Positions 51,877 to 62,690 of a DNA stretch of 64,000 bases are shown piece after piece; positions within the stretch are counted from its first letter, which is position 1, and the number at the start of each line of letters is the position of its first letter. The position numbers and the translations under genes were made by a program. This DNA comes from Nitzschia sp. pyKryTriq1 (taxonomy: Eukaryota > Bacillariophyta > Bacillariophyceae > Bacillariales > Bacillariaceae), in the NCBI GenBank assembly GCA_956465555.1, contig OY101122.1, positions 62,001-126,000 on the forward strand, read 5' to 3'. Below the pieces are notes generated by a model that was not told the origin of the DNA, did not search any database, and saw nothing but the letters and a program-made list of their open reading frames with translations.

Positions 51877-53154
51877 TCATTGTTTTGCTTTCAAAGCTTC
51901 TCTTGCTTGCGTGGCAAATTTATCGTGATCTATCCATGCTGATTCTGTTCTCACTGGCAAACTCTCAGGTGGATGTTCATATCGCCATGTCAAAAGGTCG
52001 GTCCAAGCTCCTAGGTCAGGTTCTCCAGGTTCGTCATACAAATAATGCAATGCAGTGTTCCAGTACTCATCTGTGTCTCTATTGTCTTCCTCGCCCCCTG
52101 TGGGTTCTTTCTCATACTCAACGCAAGACAACATTCCGTTGACGGCGGATTCGGCAATCAGGATCGTCGAGGTAACATTCTTGTTGGTGCATGTCTTTCG
52201 ATGGGTCTGGTAGGCGGTCGGTGTGGACAGGTAAGAATCCTTGAAATAATCAGTCCTGGTAACTTTCGGTGCAACGCCGTGATGATGCGACACGCACTTG
52301 GGACCGGTATGCAAAAAATCGGCACAAAATGCCGAACCGAACCAGGTTTCGAAATCACAATTGATATCTCTGCAAGTCTTGTCACAAAGTTCCTTCATCA
52401 TATCTTTGTAGATTGATTTGTCAAACTTTTGTATTTTGGCTGTTGATAGCATAAACATCTCTCTCCAACCCTCCACCCATGAATCCAGTTTGAGTATTTC
52501 AGGTATCATTTTGGACTGCATAGCAGCCACCACTTTATCATCTGTCAAATGCCATGCTCCACGCACACATCGAGCTAAGGATTTATAGGTAGTTCCTTTG
52601 ATGTAGGTTTTGATATCGTGAATCAAATGAGGATTCTCCGTCAAGGCACCGCCCTGTACAAAGGCTGCCATGGTAGCCGCAGCCGCCGTGGTGTCGCCGC
52701 CATCGCCGCCATCGCCGCCATCGCCGTAATTATCCACCATGTAATGAAGAAAGGCGTACTCCTGGGTGGCACAGTTATCTATTTGAATGACCGTGATGCA
52801 GCCCGCAACCTTGGTAAAGGTGGGAATGTTATCGACTCCACATTTGGAGTAAATGTGGAAATGCACACCTTGACATGATCCAAACCCGTCCAGCCATTGC
52901 AAATTTTCATTGCAGTGCGCGACCACTATATCAATCCTCTCTTCGTTCTTCTTATCGGGTACAGGAGAGAATGTCGCAGCCCGAGGCTTTTCTGCGGCGC
53001 TAAACAAGGCGAGCTCGTCTTGCGCCGGGAATACAAATAGCGATCCCTGGCCCATCTTCCCGTAAGAGAACACCTGGACCAGAGCTAAGCATGCTACAAC
53101 GGCGATAATTCCATGTCTTATCTGGTGGGGTTGCAGTTTCAGTTGGAGTTTCAT
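51877..53154 (-). CDS. DUF3431-type membrane-anchored protein, glycosyltransferase-like
   Basis: 425 residues from ATG 53154; the frame opens further upstream to 53271. A type II anchor (GIIAVVACLALVQVFSYG, about 15-32) precedes a stem. The core has IDIVVAHCNENLQWLDGF, FHIYSKCGVDNIPTF, EYAFLHYMVDNYGD and AAFVQGG. These match the DUF3431 pattern of an R/H-x-N-E-x-L-x-W start, a YL-H-x-I-x-NY block and a VF-x-QG block. A Gly/Asp codon repeat (GDGGDGGDGGD) is inserted before AAFVQGG. The C-terminal half is Cys-rich (CDKTCRDINCDFETWFGSAF, CADFLHTGPKCVSHHHG). The family has no established activity; glycosyltransferase-like folds are suspected. Position and anchor suggest Golgi. Confidence 0.75.
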   Translation of the reverse strand: MKLQLKLQPHQIRHGIIAVVACLALVQVFSYGKMGQGSLFVFPAQDELALFSAAEKPRAATFSPVPDKKNEERIDIVVAHCNENLQWLDGFGSCQGVHFHIYSKCGVDNIPTFTKVAGCITVIQIDNCATQEYAFLHYMVDNYGDGGDGGDGGDTTAAAATMAAFVQGGALTENPHLIHDIKTYIKGTTYKSLARCVRGAWHLTDDKVVAAMQSKMIPEILKLDSWVEGWREMFMLSTAKIQKFDKSIYKDMMKELCDKTCRDINCDFETWFGSAFCADFLHTGPKCVSHHHGVAPKVTRTDYFKDSYLSTPTAYQTHRKTCTNKNVTSTILIAESAVNGMLSCVEYEKEPTGGEEDNRDTDEYWNTALHYLYDEPGEPDLGAWTDLLTWRYEHPPESLPVRTESAWIDHDKFATQAREALKAKQ

Positions 53155-54751
53155 CGTAGAATAGAATACTGTAGAGAGTTCGGAGTTGGAAGCTACTTTG
53201 CGATTATGCGAAATGCTGATTTCGTTTTCAACAGCGTGAACAAGGTGGTGGAAGCAGCATGCATGCTGCATGCAGCTTCATGTACAGTACTCGAACAGTA
53301 CAGAAGTTCACGTACTACCTGTACTACGAGGCCGGCGAAGGTGTCGTCAGACGAAGAAGAGAAGATGCAGAAGCAGGTCTCGTCCTTCCTCCGTCTTTCT
53401 GATTGGATGCCATGCCAGCAGATGGCCCCGCCGACGAGCCGCCCGCCGGTACAGGTAGTACAGTACGAGTATTACCGGTACTGTACGACCACGACCAGGC
53501 GATGCATGTGCATGCGGCGAGACAATGGATCGATGATAAGTTTCTGATGTTGCGCCAGAAGATGCGCGCGAAAAGGCTGGCTCGTGCATCGCTTTAGCCA
53601 ATCAAAATAAACCACCGTTAGGGCATTATCAGAATGTGAATCCCCCTTCTTTCGCGTTCTGAAGATTTCTCTGAAGTTGTTCTTTGCTTGAAGTTCTCCC
53701 TCCAAGGCGCGCTTTCCCCTTCCTTCTCTTTACGTACCAGCAAAGCAATAACAAAGCAACAACACCACACAACACCACACAACACCACACAACACCACAC
53801 AACACCACACAACACCACACAACACCACACAACACCACACAACACCACACAACACCACACAACACCACACAACACCACACAACACCACACAACACCACAC
53901 AACACCACACAACACCACACAACACCACACAACACCACACAACACCACACAACACCACACAACACCACACAACACCACACAACACCACACAACACCACAC
54001 AACACCACACCACACAACACCACACAACACCACACCACACCACACCACACAACACAACACAACACAACACAACACAACACCACACCACACCACACAACAC
54101 AACACAACACAACACCGACCGACCAGTCGACCTCTACTGGTACAGTACCGGTACAGTACAATCCCTGGTTGAACGATGTAGAGTTCCTTTCGGAGTTTCG
54201 TGTGTCAAGGACATCCTTCCGAGCTCTACACAATGAATTTACTATTTAGATTATCTATTTACTATTTCGATTAACATGCATTCTAAGAACGCTTTCCAAA
54301 GTTCAAATATGGTTCTGCATTGGGCAGAACCTGCTGGATTTCTTCGTCATGAAATCCAGAATCCCTCAACTCTTTGATCCGGCGGATTGTGTTCAGAAAA
54401 AGCCAAAAACATTTCGGACCCCCGAGCGGCCGGGAAATCAATGTCTGCGGATTAGAACGCAGGACAGACCACGGAAATTGTCTTGTGAGGCAAGCGCAAA
54501 ACCAGTAATTCCACGATTAAAAAGTGTATCCGCGCGGTAAAGCCAATTCCTTGGTATTGTTCGTACGATCGCCAACATTGTTGCACATCGCCAAATGTTG
54601 CAAAATTTGCAACAATGATGTTGCAAAAGCGCGACCATCAGCGATGGGAAAGGGGGAATGCGCCGCCCCCCCTACAAACAGACGCCGCAGACACGACAGA
54701 CACTATCGATTGGATATATCATAAAAATTATTCGGATATGGAGAATTCTGA
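53155..54751. other. Intergenic region with an A/C-only minisatellite
   Basis: No credible gene. It is dominated by the AACACCACAC array at 53757-54116. It also holds GTACCGGTAC words near 53450-53490 and 54130-54160, and a TTGCAAAATTTGCAA inverted-repeat cluster near 54573-54623. Confidence 0.5.
53757..54116. repeat. A/C-only minisatellite, (AACACCACAC)n
   Basis: 360 nt with no G or T on the plus strand. The first ~250 nt are near-perfect 10-bp units, then shorter ACACC and AACAC variants. It opens long frames in several phases on both strands that are not genes. Confidence 0.97.
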
Positions 54752-55249
54752 ATGTTGGCCTATCCATTGGATATGCAAAACAGGCCAGGCGGCGAATATA
54801 TCAATGGACGTGATTGCAATCTGAACCCAGCACCACCCAACACAACGGACAACAACAACAACAACGACGACGACGACAACATTTTTGGGTGGCGAGAACG
54901 AATCTTGAATGAAGTGGCTACAAACCTAACGTACCGAGTGCTGATCTCGGATGGCTCATTGTTGACACGAGGAGTGGGGGAGGACCCAGCAGTACCACCA
55001 CCCCCCAAAAATAAGCATGACGATGATGATGATGACAATGATAATGATGATGACAACAAGAGTGATTTGTTGATGATTCTTCCGTTTTTGAATTTTACCA
55101 AGTCACTTGGTTACCTTCATCACTGGCAAGTTGGTTCCCAGGGTTCCAACGACTGCACCCATTTTTGCGTAAGCCCATTTCTTTGGATGCCTCTTTGGAG
55201 ATCCTTGAGAATTAGCCTCGAATACAAAGAACAAACAACAAGATCATAA
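54752..55249 (+). pseudogene. PC-esterase-like C-terminal fragment
   Basis: 165 residues from ATG 54752, directly preceded by an in-frame TGA. The C-terminal part LPFLNFTKSLGYLHHWQVGS then DCTHFCVSPFLWMPLWRSLR resembles the end of PC-esterase/SGNH proteins. There the D-x-x-H of DCTHFC provides catalytic Asp and His. The N-terminal Ser block (GDS) is absent, and Asn/Asp low-complexity inserts occupy the middle. It is therefore a truncated copy, or a last exon whose upstream exons are not visible. Upstream to 54240 nothing matches the missing half. Confidence 0.45.
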
Positions 55250-55274
55250 TACAAAGAACAAACAACAAGATCAT
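55221..55274. repeat. 27-bp direct repeat, two copies
   Basis: AATACAAAGAACAAACAACA followed by AGATCAT occurs twice in tandem, at the end of the PC-esterase-like fragment. Confidence 0.85.
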
Positions 55275-55635
55275 CATCATCATCATCTTGAAACTAAAGA
55301 AAGAAAGACACTTAATACTACAAGTACGTACTACTACTACTCTACCCTACTACCTCTAGTAGTAGAGACTCAACTCTCTACCGGGTCTACTATACCTGGT
55401 ACCGATCTCTCTACGGTTTGTACGTAGTCACGAAGAAACATATCTAATCAAATCAACTTATTGAAGACTCAACAGATAAGTAGTGAGCCGCAAAGTAAAA
55501 GATAAGTAGTGAGCCGCAAAGTAAATTCGAGTTGAGTGAGGAGTCTAAAAAGGGATATAGGATATTGCTAGAGATGATGCGACGACTAACATGAAGCTCC
55601 CCCTTGTTTGTACGTGTGCTCATATTTCTATTCGT
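55250..55635. other. Intergenic region with a 26-bp tandem repeat
   Basis: Two tandem copies of AGATAAGTAGTGAGCCGCAA plus AGTAAA lie at about 55474-55525. CTACTAC/TAGTAG words lie at 55330-55385. No credible gene. Confidence 0.5.
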
Positions 55636-58311
55636 TTAGTAGTAAAGACCGTATCCATCATTTTCCGAAATCGAGGCGTGCAAGACATCTCGGTAGCTCG
55701 TTTCGAAAGATGGACGAAGAAACGAAGAGAGATGTCCAATATCCTCCTCCTCTTCGTGTTCAACATCTCCATTCTCACTCTCGTCGTCGTCGCCATGATG
55801 GTGAGGGCGAGAATGAGGATGAGGATGAGAATGATTTCGATGAAAGAAGAAATTGCTGGTCGACCCTTGTTGTTGCGTTCCAATTAAATTATGGCTGGTC
55901 ATGGAGGATCTCATTAGCATAGACGGGTTGGATGTAAAGCCGTAGGGCAACTGCACCAGACTTTCCGTATAGTTGAGATATTCATCCTTGTCCATGGGAT
56001 GGAAGAGGTAGCGATACAAGGGAGATAAAAGCAGTAGATCCAAGGCGGGATATAGCGCCAATCCCCATCGAATGACTCGACTGTATCCGACTGCTCGCGC
56101 AGCCTTGGAAAAATACGATAATAGATTCGGAATGGTTTGAGGTACCGTCGGATGGTCCAAGACTTGGATGAGAGTTCCGGGCAATATACACCTGGAAAAG
56201 AAGGGTTTGGGAATCACGTTCCCAAATTCATCCAATTCGCCAGTATAGAACCATACCAAGATATCCAAAAAGCCAATCAAGTCAATGGCAAACTCACTCC
56301 ACCACGCCAAAGTCAAACTGAATTGGGAGGAGGGACTCGACTGGCGACACGTATCCAACCAGGGATGATTGTGAGGAAGTCGGACCAATTTACCCAACAA
56401 TGTACGAAAGGGCCGACTCTTGGTTTGACACAATCCCAACAATCGTTTGGTCAAATCCCTATATCTCAATTCAAACGTTCCCGACAATTGCCATGACATG
56501 AGTAATCGACCTAGTTCACTCAAGAGGGCAAAGGTGACACAAAGTCTCCACGCGACACTGAATCTAGTTTGAGGACTGATCAAGTGTTGATTCCAAACAG
56601 CCGAATGGACCGTTCGGGTGACTTCTTGCGTCAAGGCCATGAGTCGATCGTACAAGTCACTGGTAATCCTGGAACTTTGTCGTAAGTTTTGTTTCAAACG
56701 ATCCAAGCGTCGTTTCAATCGTTGACTTTCTTGTTTCTTTTTGGCAATCAAAACTGCTACCGAGTCTCGGGTAGGAGTAGTGTTGGTAGAAGATGTCGTA
56801 GACGAAATGGCCAGTGGCGTGCCATCCGCAGGCGATGGTGTCGTGGAAATCGTCATGGTAGTGGTCGCTTTTTTGTTGGTTGGATCAGCTTTACTATTGG
56901 TCGTTTGGAGTAGTGGCTCCTCATCTTCATCAGCCGAGACAATGGTGGTCATTGTCAAGAAGGCCTCAGGACTGTCCGGACGAGATGGGCGTACGGACAA
57001 TGACGACAACGAAGCAGTGGACGCTGTCGTGACGGCCATCAAGAGTGGTCCTTCATGCTGGCGCTTGCCGAGATCATTATTTGCATTGGAATTGGAATTA
57101 ATGTGGTTATTGATCAGACCGCCAAACGTAAAGGTTGATGGCAGAGATGCCAGTCGCGTTTGTAGTTTGGTCAAGCTTTCGAGTCGCTGAATATCTTGAA
57201 AGAACATGCTCTTGCTGGCCAATCGTTGGGCCTTTTGAGACTGGGCGGCCCAATTTTGTCTCCACGTCTTGCCAAAGACCCTGAATTGATCTTGCAATTT
57301 GAGTAACAATCTGAGTAAAGGTCCAGCATAACGAAAATATCGAATCCAACGAGAGAATAACCGTAATCGTTGAATAAATTGAATCGGTTGCATCCACAGT
57401 AACTTGACGGGAAGGGCAACCTTCCAAAGCCACGTGAAAAAGGCATCTTGATAACGAAGAAAAGAAACGTAGACCCAGGAGGTGACCTGAGAGATCCAAA
57501 CGGTAGCAAGTGCAGGATCGTCGCCACAAGAGTGGTAGGATTGATGTTGTGATGCGCCGCCTCGCCACAAATGGTAGTCCTTGATTACTTGTCGAAGGGT
57601 GGAAAAGACCCCATTCGGGAGTAGTGAATAAATCAGCAGAGGCCATGGCAGTAGGAGAAACCATCCAACCAGGGTTGAGACGACCGGGGTCCATACTCGA
57701 ATGAATTTGCGCGTGATAGCAAAGTCTTGATCTTGTATATTACTTGTTGTAGAAGAAGAAGCAGCCGAGGAGGCGGTCGAAGAATGTCGAAAGAGTCGAG
57801 TGGCACTGTACAGACTGGCCAAGGTCTTTTCAAAGTCATCGAGCGCAGCGGTATCCAAGGCAGTCTGTCGCGCCTCGAGTGCTCGACGAATCGATTCGAC
57901 AATACAACAGAAACAAAACAGGACCCCCCATACATGATGATGATGGTGTCGCTGCATCAGAAATCGAATCAAGAACCGTTTCCAATTACCTCTCTTGCTG
58001 CTGCGGCCGAAGAGAAAGAAATACGAGGACGATGCACAATTTGGATGAGAATAAAAATCTTCATTCTCGTCTTCTTCTTCCGCTGTCGCCGGGCAAGACT
58101 CAGTTCCATTGGCTTCCCCCTCGCGTTGGTGCTGATGGTGAAATCCATGCACATGAGATTGCTTTCTCCCTTCCGTCCAACCGTCCATCCACGTGGAGAA
58201 GCAGGAAGCAAAATCCAAAAGTGCCAAGAGCGCAAAGAGTATCGTCCAGGTGGGTTGGACCCAGTCCTTGACGCGGGGCTGCCGGAAGAAGGCTTGTATT
58301 CGGTCCTTCAT
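55636..58311 (-). CDS. Large multipass membrane protein, unknown function
   Basis: 891 residues from ATG 58311, a single open exon. Hydrophobic segments occur near the N-terminus (TWTILFALLALLDFASCF; VWGVLFCFCCIVESI) and middle (TPVVSTLVGWFLLLPWPLLI). Others lie in the C-terminal third (FSVAWRLCVTFALLSELGRL; FAIDLIGFLDILVWFYTGEL; IRWGLALYPALDLLLLSPLY). A basic coiled-coil stretch (KKKQESQRLKRRLDRLKQNL) lies between Ser/Thr-rich linkers. VIPKPFFSRCILPGTLIQVL follows the TGELDEFG segment. The tail is His-rich and acidic. I do not recognise the family; it looks like an algal conserved membrane protein. Peroxin-11-like or channel identities were considered but no signature supports them. Confidence 0.7.
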   Translation of the reverse strand: MKDRIQAFFRQPRVKDWVQPTWTILFALLALLDFASCFSTWMDGWTEGRKQSHVHGFHHQHQREGEANGTESCPATAEEEDENEDFYSHPNCASSSYFFLFGRSSKRGNWKRFLIRFLMQRHHHHHVWGVLFCFCCIVESIRRALEARQTALDTAALDDFEKTLASLYSATRLFRHSSTASSAASSSTTSNIQDQDFAITRKFIRVWTPVVSTLVGWFLLLPWPLLIYSLLPNGVFSTLRQVIKDYHLWRGGASQHQSYHSCGDDPALATVWISQVTSWVYVSFLRYQDAFFTWLWKVALPVKLLWMQPIQFIQRLRLFSRWIRYFRYAGPLLRLLLKLQDQFRVFGKTWRQNWAAQSQKAQRLASKSMFFQDIQRLESLTKLQTRLASLPSTFTFGGLINNHINSNSNANNDLGKRQHEGPLLMAVTTASTASLSSLSVRPSRPDSPEAFLTMTTIVSADEDEEPLLQTTNSKADPTNKKATTTMTISTTPSPADGTPLAISSTTSSTNTTPTRDSVAVLIAKKKQESQRLKRRLDRLKQNLRQSSRITSDLYDRLMALTQEVTRTVHSAVWNQHLISPQTRFSVAWRLCVTFALLSELGRLLMSWQLSGTFELRYRDLTKRLLGLCQTKSRPFRTLLGKLVRLPHNHPWLDTCRQSSPSSQFSLTLAWWSEFAIDLIGFLDILVWFYTGELDEFGNVIPKPFFSRCILPGTLIQVLDHPTVPQTIPNLLSYFSKAARAVGYSRVIRWGLALYPALDLLLLSPLYRYLFHPMDKDEYLNYTESLVQLPYGFTSNPSMLMRSSMTSHNLIGTQQQGSTSNFFFHRNHSHPHPHSRPHHHGDDDESENGDVEHEEEEDIGHLSSFLRPSFETSYRDVLHASISENDGYGLYY

Positions 58312-59674
58312 ACTGTGGAAGGGATATTTGTACCGGAAGGGAAGGAATGGGTTTCGTGTGAAATTTGCTTCTTTGATGGGAAATTATGTGCTTTTTTTGA
58401 CTGCTTCCATAATCACAATATGTAGCATGCGTCGGCCCCCCTTTGCTTTTGTCTTCCAGAGTAACACTTCTGCCGTTATTGTTATTATTTGGAAAGCAGA
58501 AAATAGTAGTCGTCCACCTCCAACCAACGTAATACGCACTAACGAGTGAGAAAAGAATGCAGCTCTCGTCCGAGAAAAAGGAAAGAGCTAATAAAATTGA
58601 CGCCGACACCACTGAACGACGCCGAATTCCGCATGAAAAAAATATTATTCATTCCCATTGGTCGATGCCATTGACACGCTTGCGGCTTCGCTCGATCTGA
58701 TCGCTCGGTCATTGCCCGGTCTTGCGCGCCGAAAGCGCACGCCCATAAGCCCAACCACGCGCGGACGACGTTCAGGCGCATCCGGGGGCAGGGATGGTCT
58801 GCCTTTTACGTGTATTATCATACCGGTAATAGTCCAATAAAATTGGCCAAAAAGGACAGTGGGGTCAGCGCGGGCCATTCGGACGATGAGCAGCTTAACG
58901 TCCTCGAACTTGGGCTTGTCCGCAGCCGATGGGCGAGGGGTGGATGCCACGAGTTCAAAGATACTCTTGTAGTCAGCGAGAGTAAGGTTGGGTGTTGGGA
59001 CTCCGGAGTTGCCGGCGAGGATCATTCTTGTCGACTACCTCGTGCATAGGGCAGTGGAGTGTGCTACCACGCGTGGTTGGTAGGACGTGACGGAACCTTC
59101 ACAAAGGGGATTCTATTGGGACCACTTGAAGAGCAATCGCGACAAGTACCCTTTGGACGAGTATATTCATAGGTACGGAGGGGAAGTCAATTTTCATGTA
59201 CAACAAGAGAAGGAATGATGACGCAGACGTGGCTGTCCATCTTGCGTCAGCAGGTAGTATGATGGTGGCGTTACTAGTTTCTGGTTTTGTAGACATTTCA
59301 CGTTTTTTAAAGAACTAGCTAGAGATCAAAGTGCTCATTTGTCCTCGTCTACTACGAGCTAGTAGTCTGCTCGTCACGGTGTTAGGCGCGGATGACTTGC
59401 AGAACGGAACTCAGTCCGTACCTCATCCGTCAGCCGCCCTGCGCGGTCGTGGATGACCACAACGCGATAGCGGTATGTAGTTCTCTAGAATACTACTAGG
59501 GGTATACGCGGCACTACTAGTAGTAGAGGGTAGAGAGCCGCTAAGCATTTTTGTCAACACCTTCCTTCAAGCCTCCTCAATAACAAAAGTATATGCTGTG
59601 CATAGGCAGACGCCTCGAGGCATCCGAAACTACTAAATAATATGAAGTCAATTTGGAGAACGACGGGTACAATA
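58312..59674. other. Intergenic region with possible decayed coding pieces
   Basis: No intact gene. Protein-like stretches occur at 58645-59025 (minus) and about 59110-59215 (plus, RGFYWDHLKSNRDKYPLDEY). Another lies at about 59390-59475 (minus, RYRVVVIHDRAGRLTDEVRT). They are in different frames and strands and may be decayed transposon or gene fragments. Confidence 0.4.
58645..59025 (-). CDS. Unassigned open reading frame, possible fragment
   Basis: A 126-residue ATG-started frame. Its first half has ordinary protein composition (LTLADYKSIFELVASTPRPS; KFEDVKLLIVRMARADPTVL). The second half is Arg/Pro-rich and less convincing. No domain is recognised. It may be a remnant of a mobile element or an unrecognised short gene. 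Confidence 0.25.
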   Translation of the reverse strand: MILAGNSGVPTPNLTLADYKSIFELVASTPRPSAADKPKFEDVKLLIVRMARADPTVLFGQFYWTITGMIIHVKGRPSLPPDAPERRPRVVGLMGVRFRRARPGNDRAIRSSEAASVSMASTNGNE

Positions 59675-61897
59675 TTACTTGATGCACTTGCGTACAGACA
59701 ACGTCACGATTTTGACCTTGTTTCCTTCCCGTCCTGCTAACTTCGGCTTGGTCGTGACGATGATGGAACATTGGCCGGTACAAGCCATCGGTGACGCCGT
59801 GTCCTCGGCCAGTGGAATATCCGACGGAACCGATATTCTAGGCTTCCACAAGCCATCGACCTCTATGTTCGTTCGTTGTTTCGTGTTTCGATCCAAAACG
59901 GTAACCGTGAAGGCGCCCATATTTTCGTACGATTTCAGCACAGCTAGATAGGGTACATAGCATTGGCCACTTTGGACGACAGGCAAGTCTATATCAAACT
60001 GGATCGATTCGCCCCCGACAGGATTTGTGGCAATCCACCCAAAGCGTCCAAAAGAATCCGCAAAATAGGTAAATCCGGCCGAATGGTTCGACGCTTCCAG
60101 CATTCGTTTCTTGACAAATATTTCGAACGTATCGTTGACCATCATAAAGTTGTACCGTTGATCGAGCTTGATGGGATCCGAGACCATCCATCCTGTCGAG
60201 GGTAGAATGGCCTTGCGGGCGAATGTTTCACTCTTTTGGCAAACATCCCGTGCGGTACTGGCAATGGCGTCGATGATCAAATCAGCGGCGATTTTATGTC
60301 CAATGCCACTGGGATGGATTTCGTCGTGTGCAAAAAAAGGTATGTGACACGGTTCTCGTCCTTCTGGCAGAATCTTACAATCCTTGGGAGCGTCTGCGGC
60401 GCCCCCGGTTCGTTGCATCCGGCATAAATCGGCCATACATCCATTGACACGAAATTGGTCGATCATGTGCTCAGGGACGCACGGATGACATCCATGAGGA
60501 TAAGGTAGGACGGTATCTCCCTTCCGCGTCGAGTAATTGAATGGTTTGAGTACTTCTAGCAGATATTGATAATCTGGAAAGAGTGCTTGCTCGTAGCTTA
60601 TCACTGGTATCTGATAATGTTGTGCGGCGCCCATGTGCAGGAGGGAGGCGGTTTTACGAGCAACAATGCTAGTTCTCATTTCCAAAAAGACAATAGCGGC
60701 CTGGGGATAATGGTGAAGCAACCTGTGGAGCACTGTTTCGGTACACATGGCAATATTCTCAAATCCCTCAAAGAAGACATCCATTTTAAAGTCAATTTGG
60801 GTTTTGTGATCTTGTCCCTGATAATCATTGACGGCGAATTCCAATACAAACAAATCAACATGCGGCGGCAAATCTTGAATCAACAGCGTCAGGCGTTTGG
60901 CCATCGCACAAATCTAGAAGAGTCATCATCATCGAGGGAGGGGGGGTAATTTTGAGTATTTGTGAGGACACAGACGTAACAGTAACACAACAACAACAGC
61001 AGCAACATCAAACCGTCGCGTCCTTTTTTTGCAAGGCTTCGTACATACATCTGCTCCATGACTACCCCTGTTCAAAATTTGATGCTGCTTCTTTGATGAT
61101 GATGATGAGGATGATTCTCCATCAGGCTTAGGCGGCGGCAATAATGGAAAGTATTCGTTCAACCACTGTTCTAATCGGTTCGAATAACGCAAGTGTTCCA
61201 CTACCCCATGTCCCAGCGAAATCGATCCTCCCGAAACCACCCCTACAATTGGCTCCTGCTGCTCCTGCTGTCGTTGTTGCTGGAGTAGTAGTAGTTTTTG
61301 TCCCAATTCGGCCAAACGTTTGCGACTACCGACATGCGCCCAACTGCGGCGTATATTCTCCGGTGTTAATCCTGTCGTTGTTCGATCATTCGAGGTGACG
61401 CGTTGGTATTCCAATTCGCAGGCATCCTCCTCCTCAATGTGTTGTGGTGGTGGTGGTGGTGGTGGTAGTGGTGCTTGTTGTTGTTGTTGTTGTTCCTGCT
61501 GGCTGTTGTCTACTATTTTTTGTGAAGGTGCTGCTTTTGGTTGTTGCGCAAATTCCTCGAGACTTCTGGCGATCGCACTGCTCCTACTACTAGTACGAGT
61601 AGTAGCAGTTTGGCATAATATGGTTGTATTCTCGTTAATAATACCCGCTCCACCAATCAAATAAAAATAATGAACGGCCACATTCAAAGCGGTCGTAAGG
61701 AAGAATAGGAGAAACATCCAGTGAGCTCGCTTGTGTGCTGGTGGAGGACGCGGCGATGATGATGATCGGCCAAGACCAAACCCCACACTACTACTAGTAG
61801 TAGAAGACATCTTAGATATATTCATGCCCTGCTCCTTTCGGTACGGTGGTGTTGGTCGTCGACTGCTAGCTCCTTTTAGATGACAATAATAATGCAC
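59675..61897 (-). CDS. SGNH/GDSL-type hydrolase, membrane-anchored, two exons
   Basis: Exons 61049-61897 and 59675-60913 (135-nt intron, GTATGT...TCTAG) give 695 residues, or 671 from the in-frame ATG at 61825. The join restores NRGSHGADICAMAKRLTLL. A signal anchor lies at about 60-80 and a Gln/Pro-rich stem at about 134-152. The SGNH blocks are all present: GGSISLGHG (Ser 225), SHGADICAM as the Gly block, LEFAVND (Asn 312) and HDEIHPSGIGH (Asp 480, His 483). A C-terminal ~200-residue beta-rich module (GFTYFADSFGRFGWIATNPV; GAFTVTVLDRNTKQRTNIEV) may bind carbohydrate. Such enzymes de-esterify or acyl-transfer on polysaccharides or lipids. The anchor places it in the secretory route. Confidence 0.9.
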
Positions 61898-62690
61898 ACC
61901 AGTTTTCTCTCTTTGCTCGGATCATCCGGCAGGCACAAACGCAGAAATAGACCAAGTTACGTGGAGGGACGCAAGGGGCCTTCTTTGAGCCGAGAGTGGG
62001 TCATTCCCGAAACTGTCAGAGTACACGCCTGTTAAAGTAGTCGAAATACTTGTACGTACGACGGACAGACTTTACTGTAGAATTGAATCCACGTAGTGAT
62101 CAAATTCCCGTGGCACAACTCAAGATAGTATTACACGTCTGTATATCTCCTTTTGAATTGTGAGCTAAACAGATTGATTACTCTACTCTATCCGTTTTTC
62201 TCTTTCAGGATCACAATCATCTTGATTCCAAGATTAACTTCACGATCAATCCTAAGCTCCGTCTTGACATCCAATGTTCTAGATTCCAAGCTAGATATTT
62301 GCCTGTTCTAGCTACAGACCAATGTGTCATGCTTTAAAAGAACTTTCCAACCCATTCAATGGCGCAACCTAGCAATCCTCATCGGTCTACAGTGTCCGAG
62401 AGAGTTGAGGGTTTGTTATTGGCGCCAGCGCCAATGAGTGCGCGCGACGAGTCCGAGTTGACGTAGAATTCTACACGTACAGTACAAGGACGCTCAATCG
62501 AACTGGTCAATCGCACCGAACGTCGGCCGCCGGCCCACCGCCTCTCTCTTTCCGACATTGATGAGAGAAGTTAATAATAGTGCGGCAACACAACACAACA
62601 CAACACAACACAACACAACACAACACATGCAAGCAGATCGATCAATTTTAAATAATGATGGATGCATACGGTTGATGATGCCCAAGGAGG
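61898..62690. other. Divergent intergenic region
   Basis: This separates the SGNH gene (minus) from the O-fucosyltransferase-like gene (plus). It holds an AACAC repeat (62587-62626), like those at 31170 and 35160. No credible gene. Confidence 0.45.

Noticed and set aside
53618-54236. Long open frames on both strands (Cys-Val-Val or Thr-Pro-His rich)
   Set aside because: They are translations of the (AACACCACAC)n array in several phases; the repeat simply lacks stop codons.
55636-58311. Peroxin-11 or ion-channel identity for the 891-residue membrane protein
   Set aside because: No selectivity filter, PEX11 signature or other diagnostic motif could be found, so it is left as unknown.
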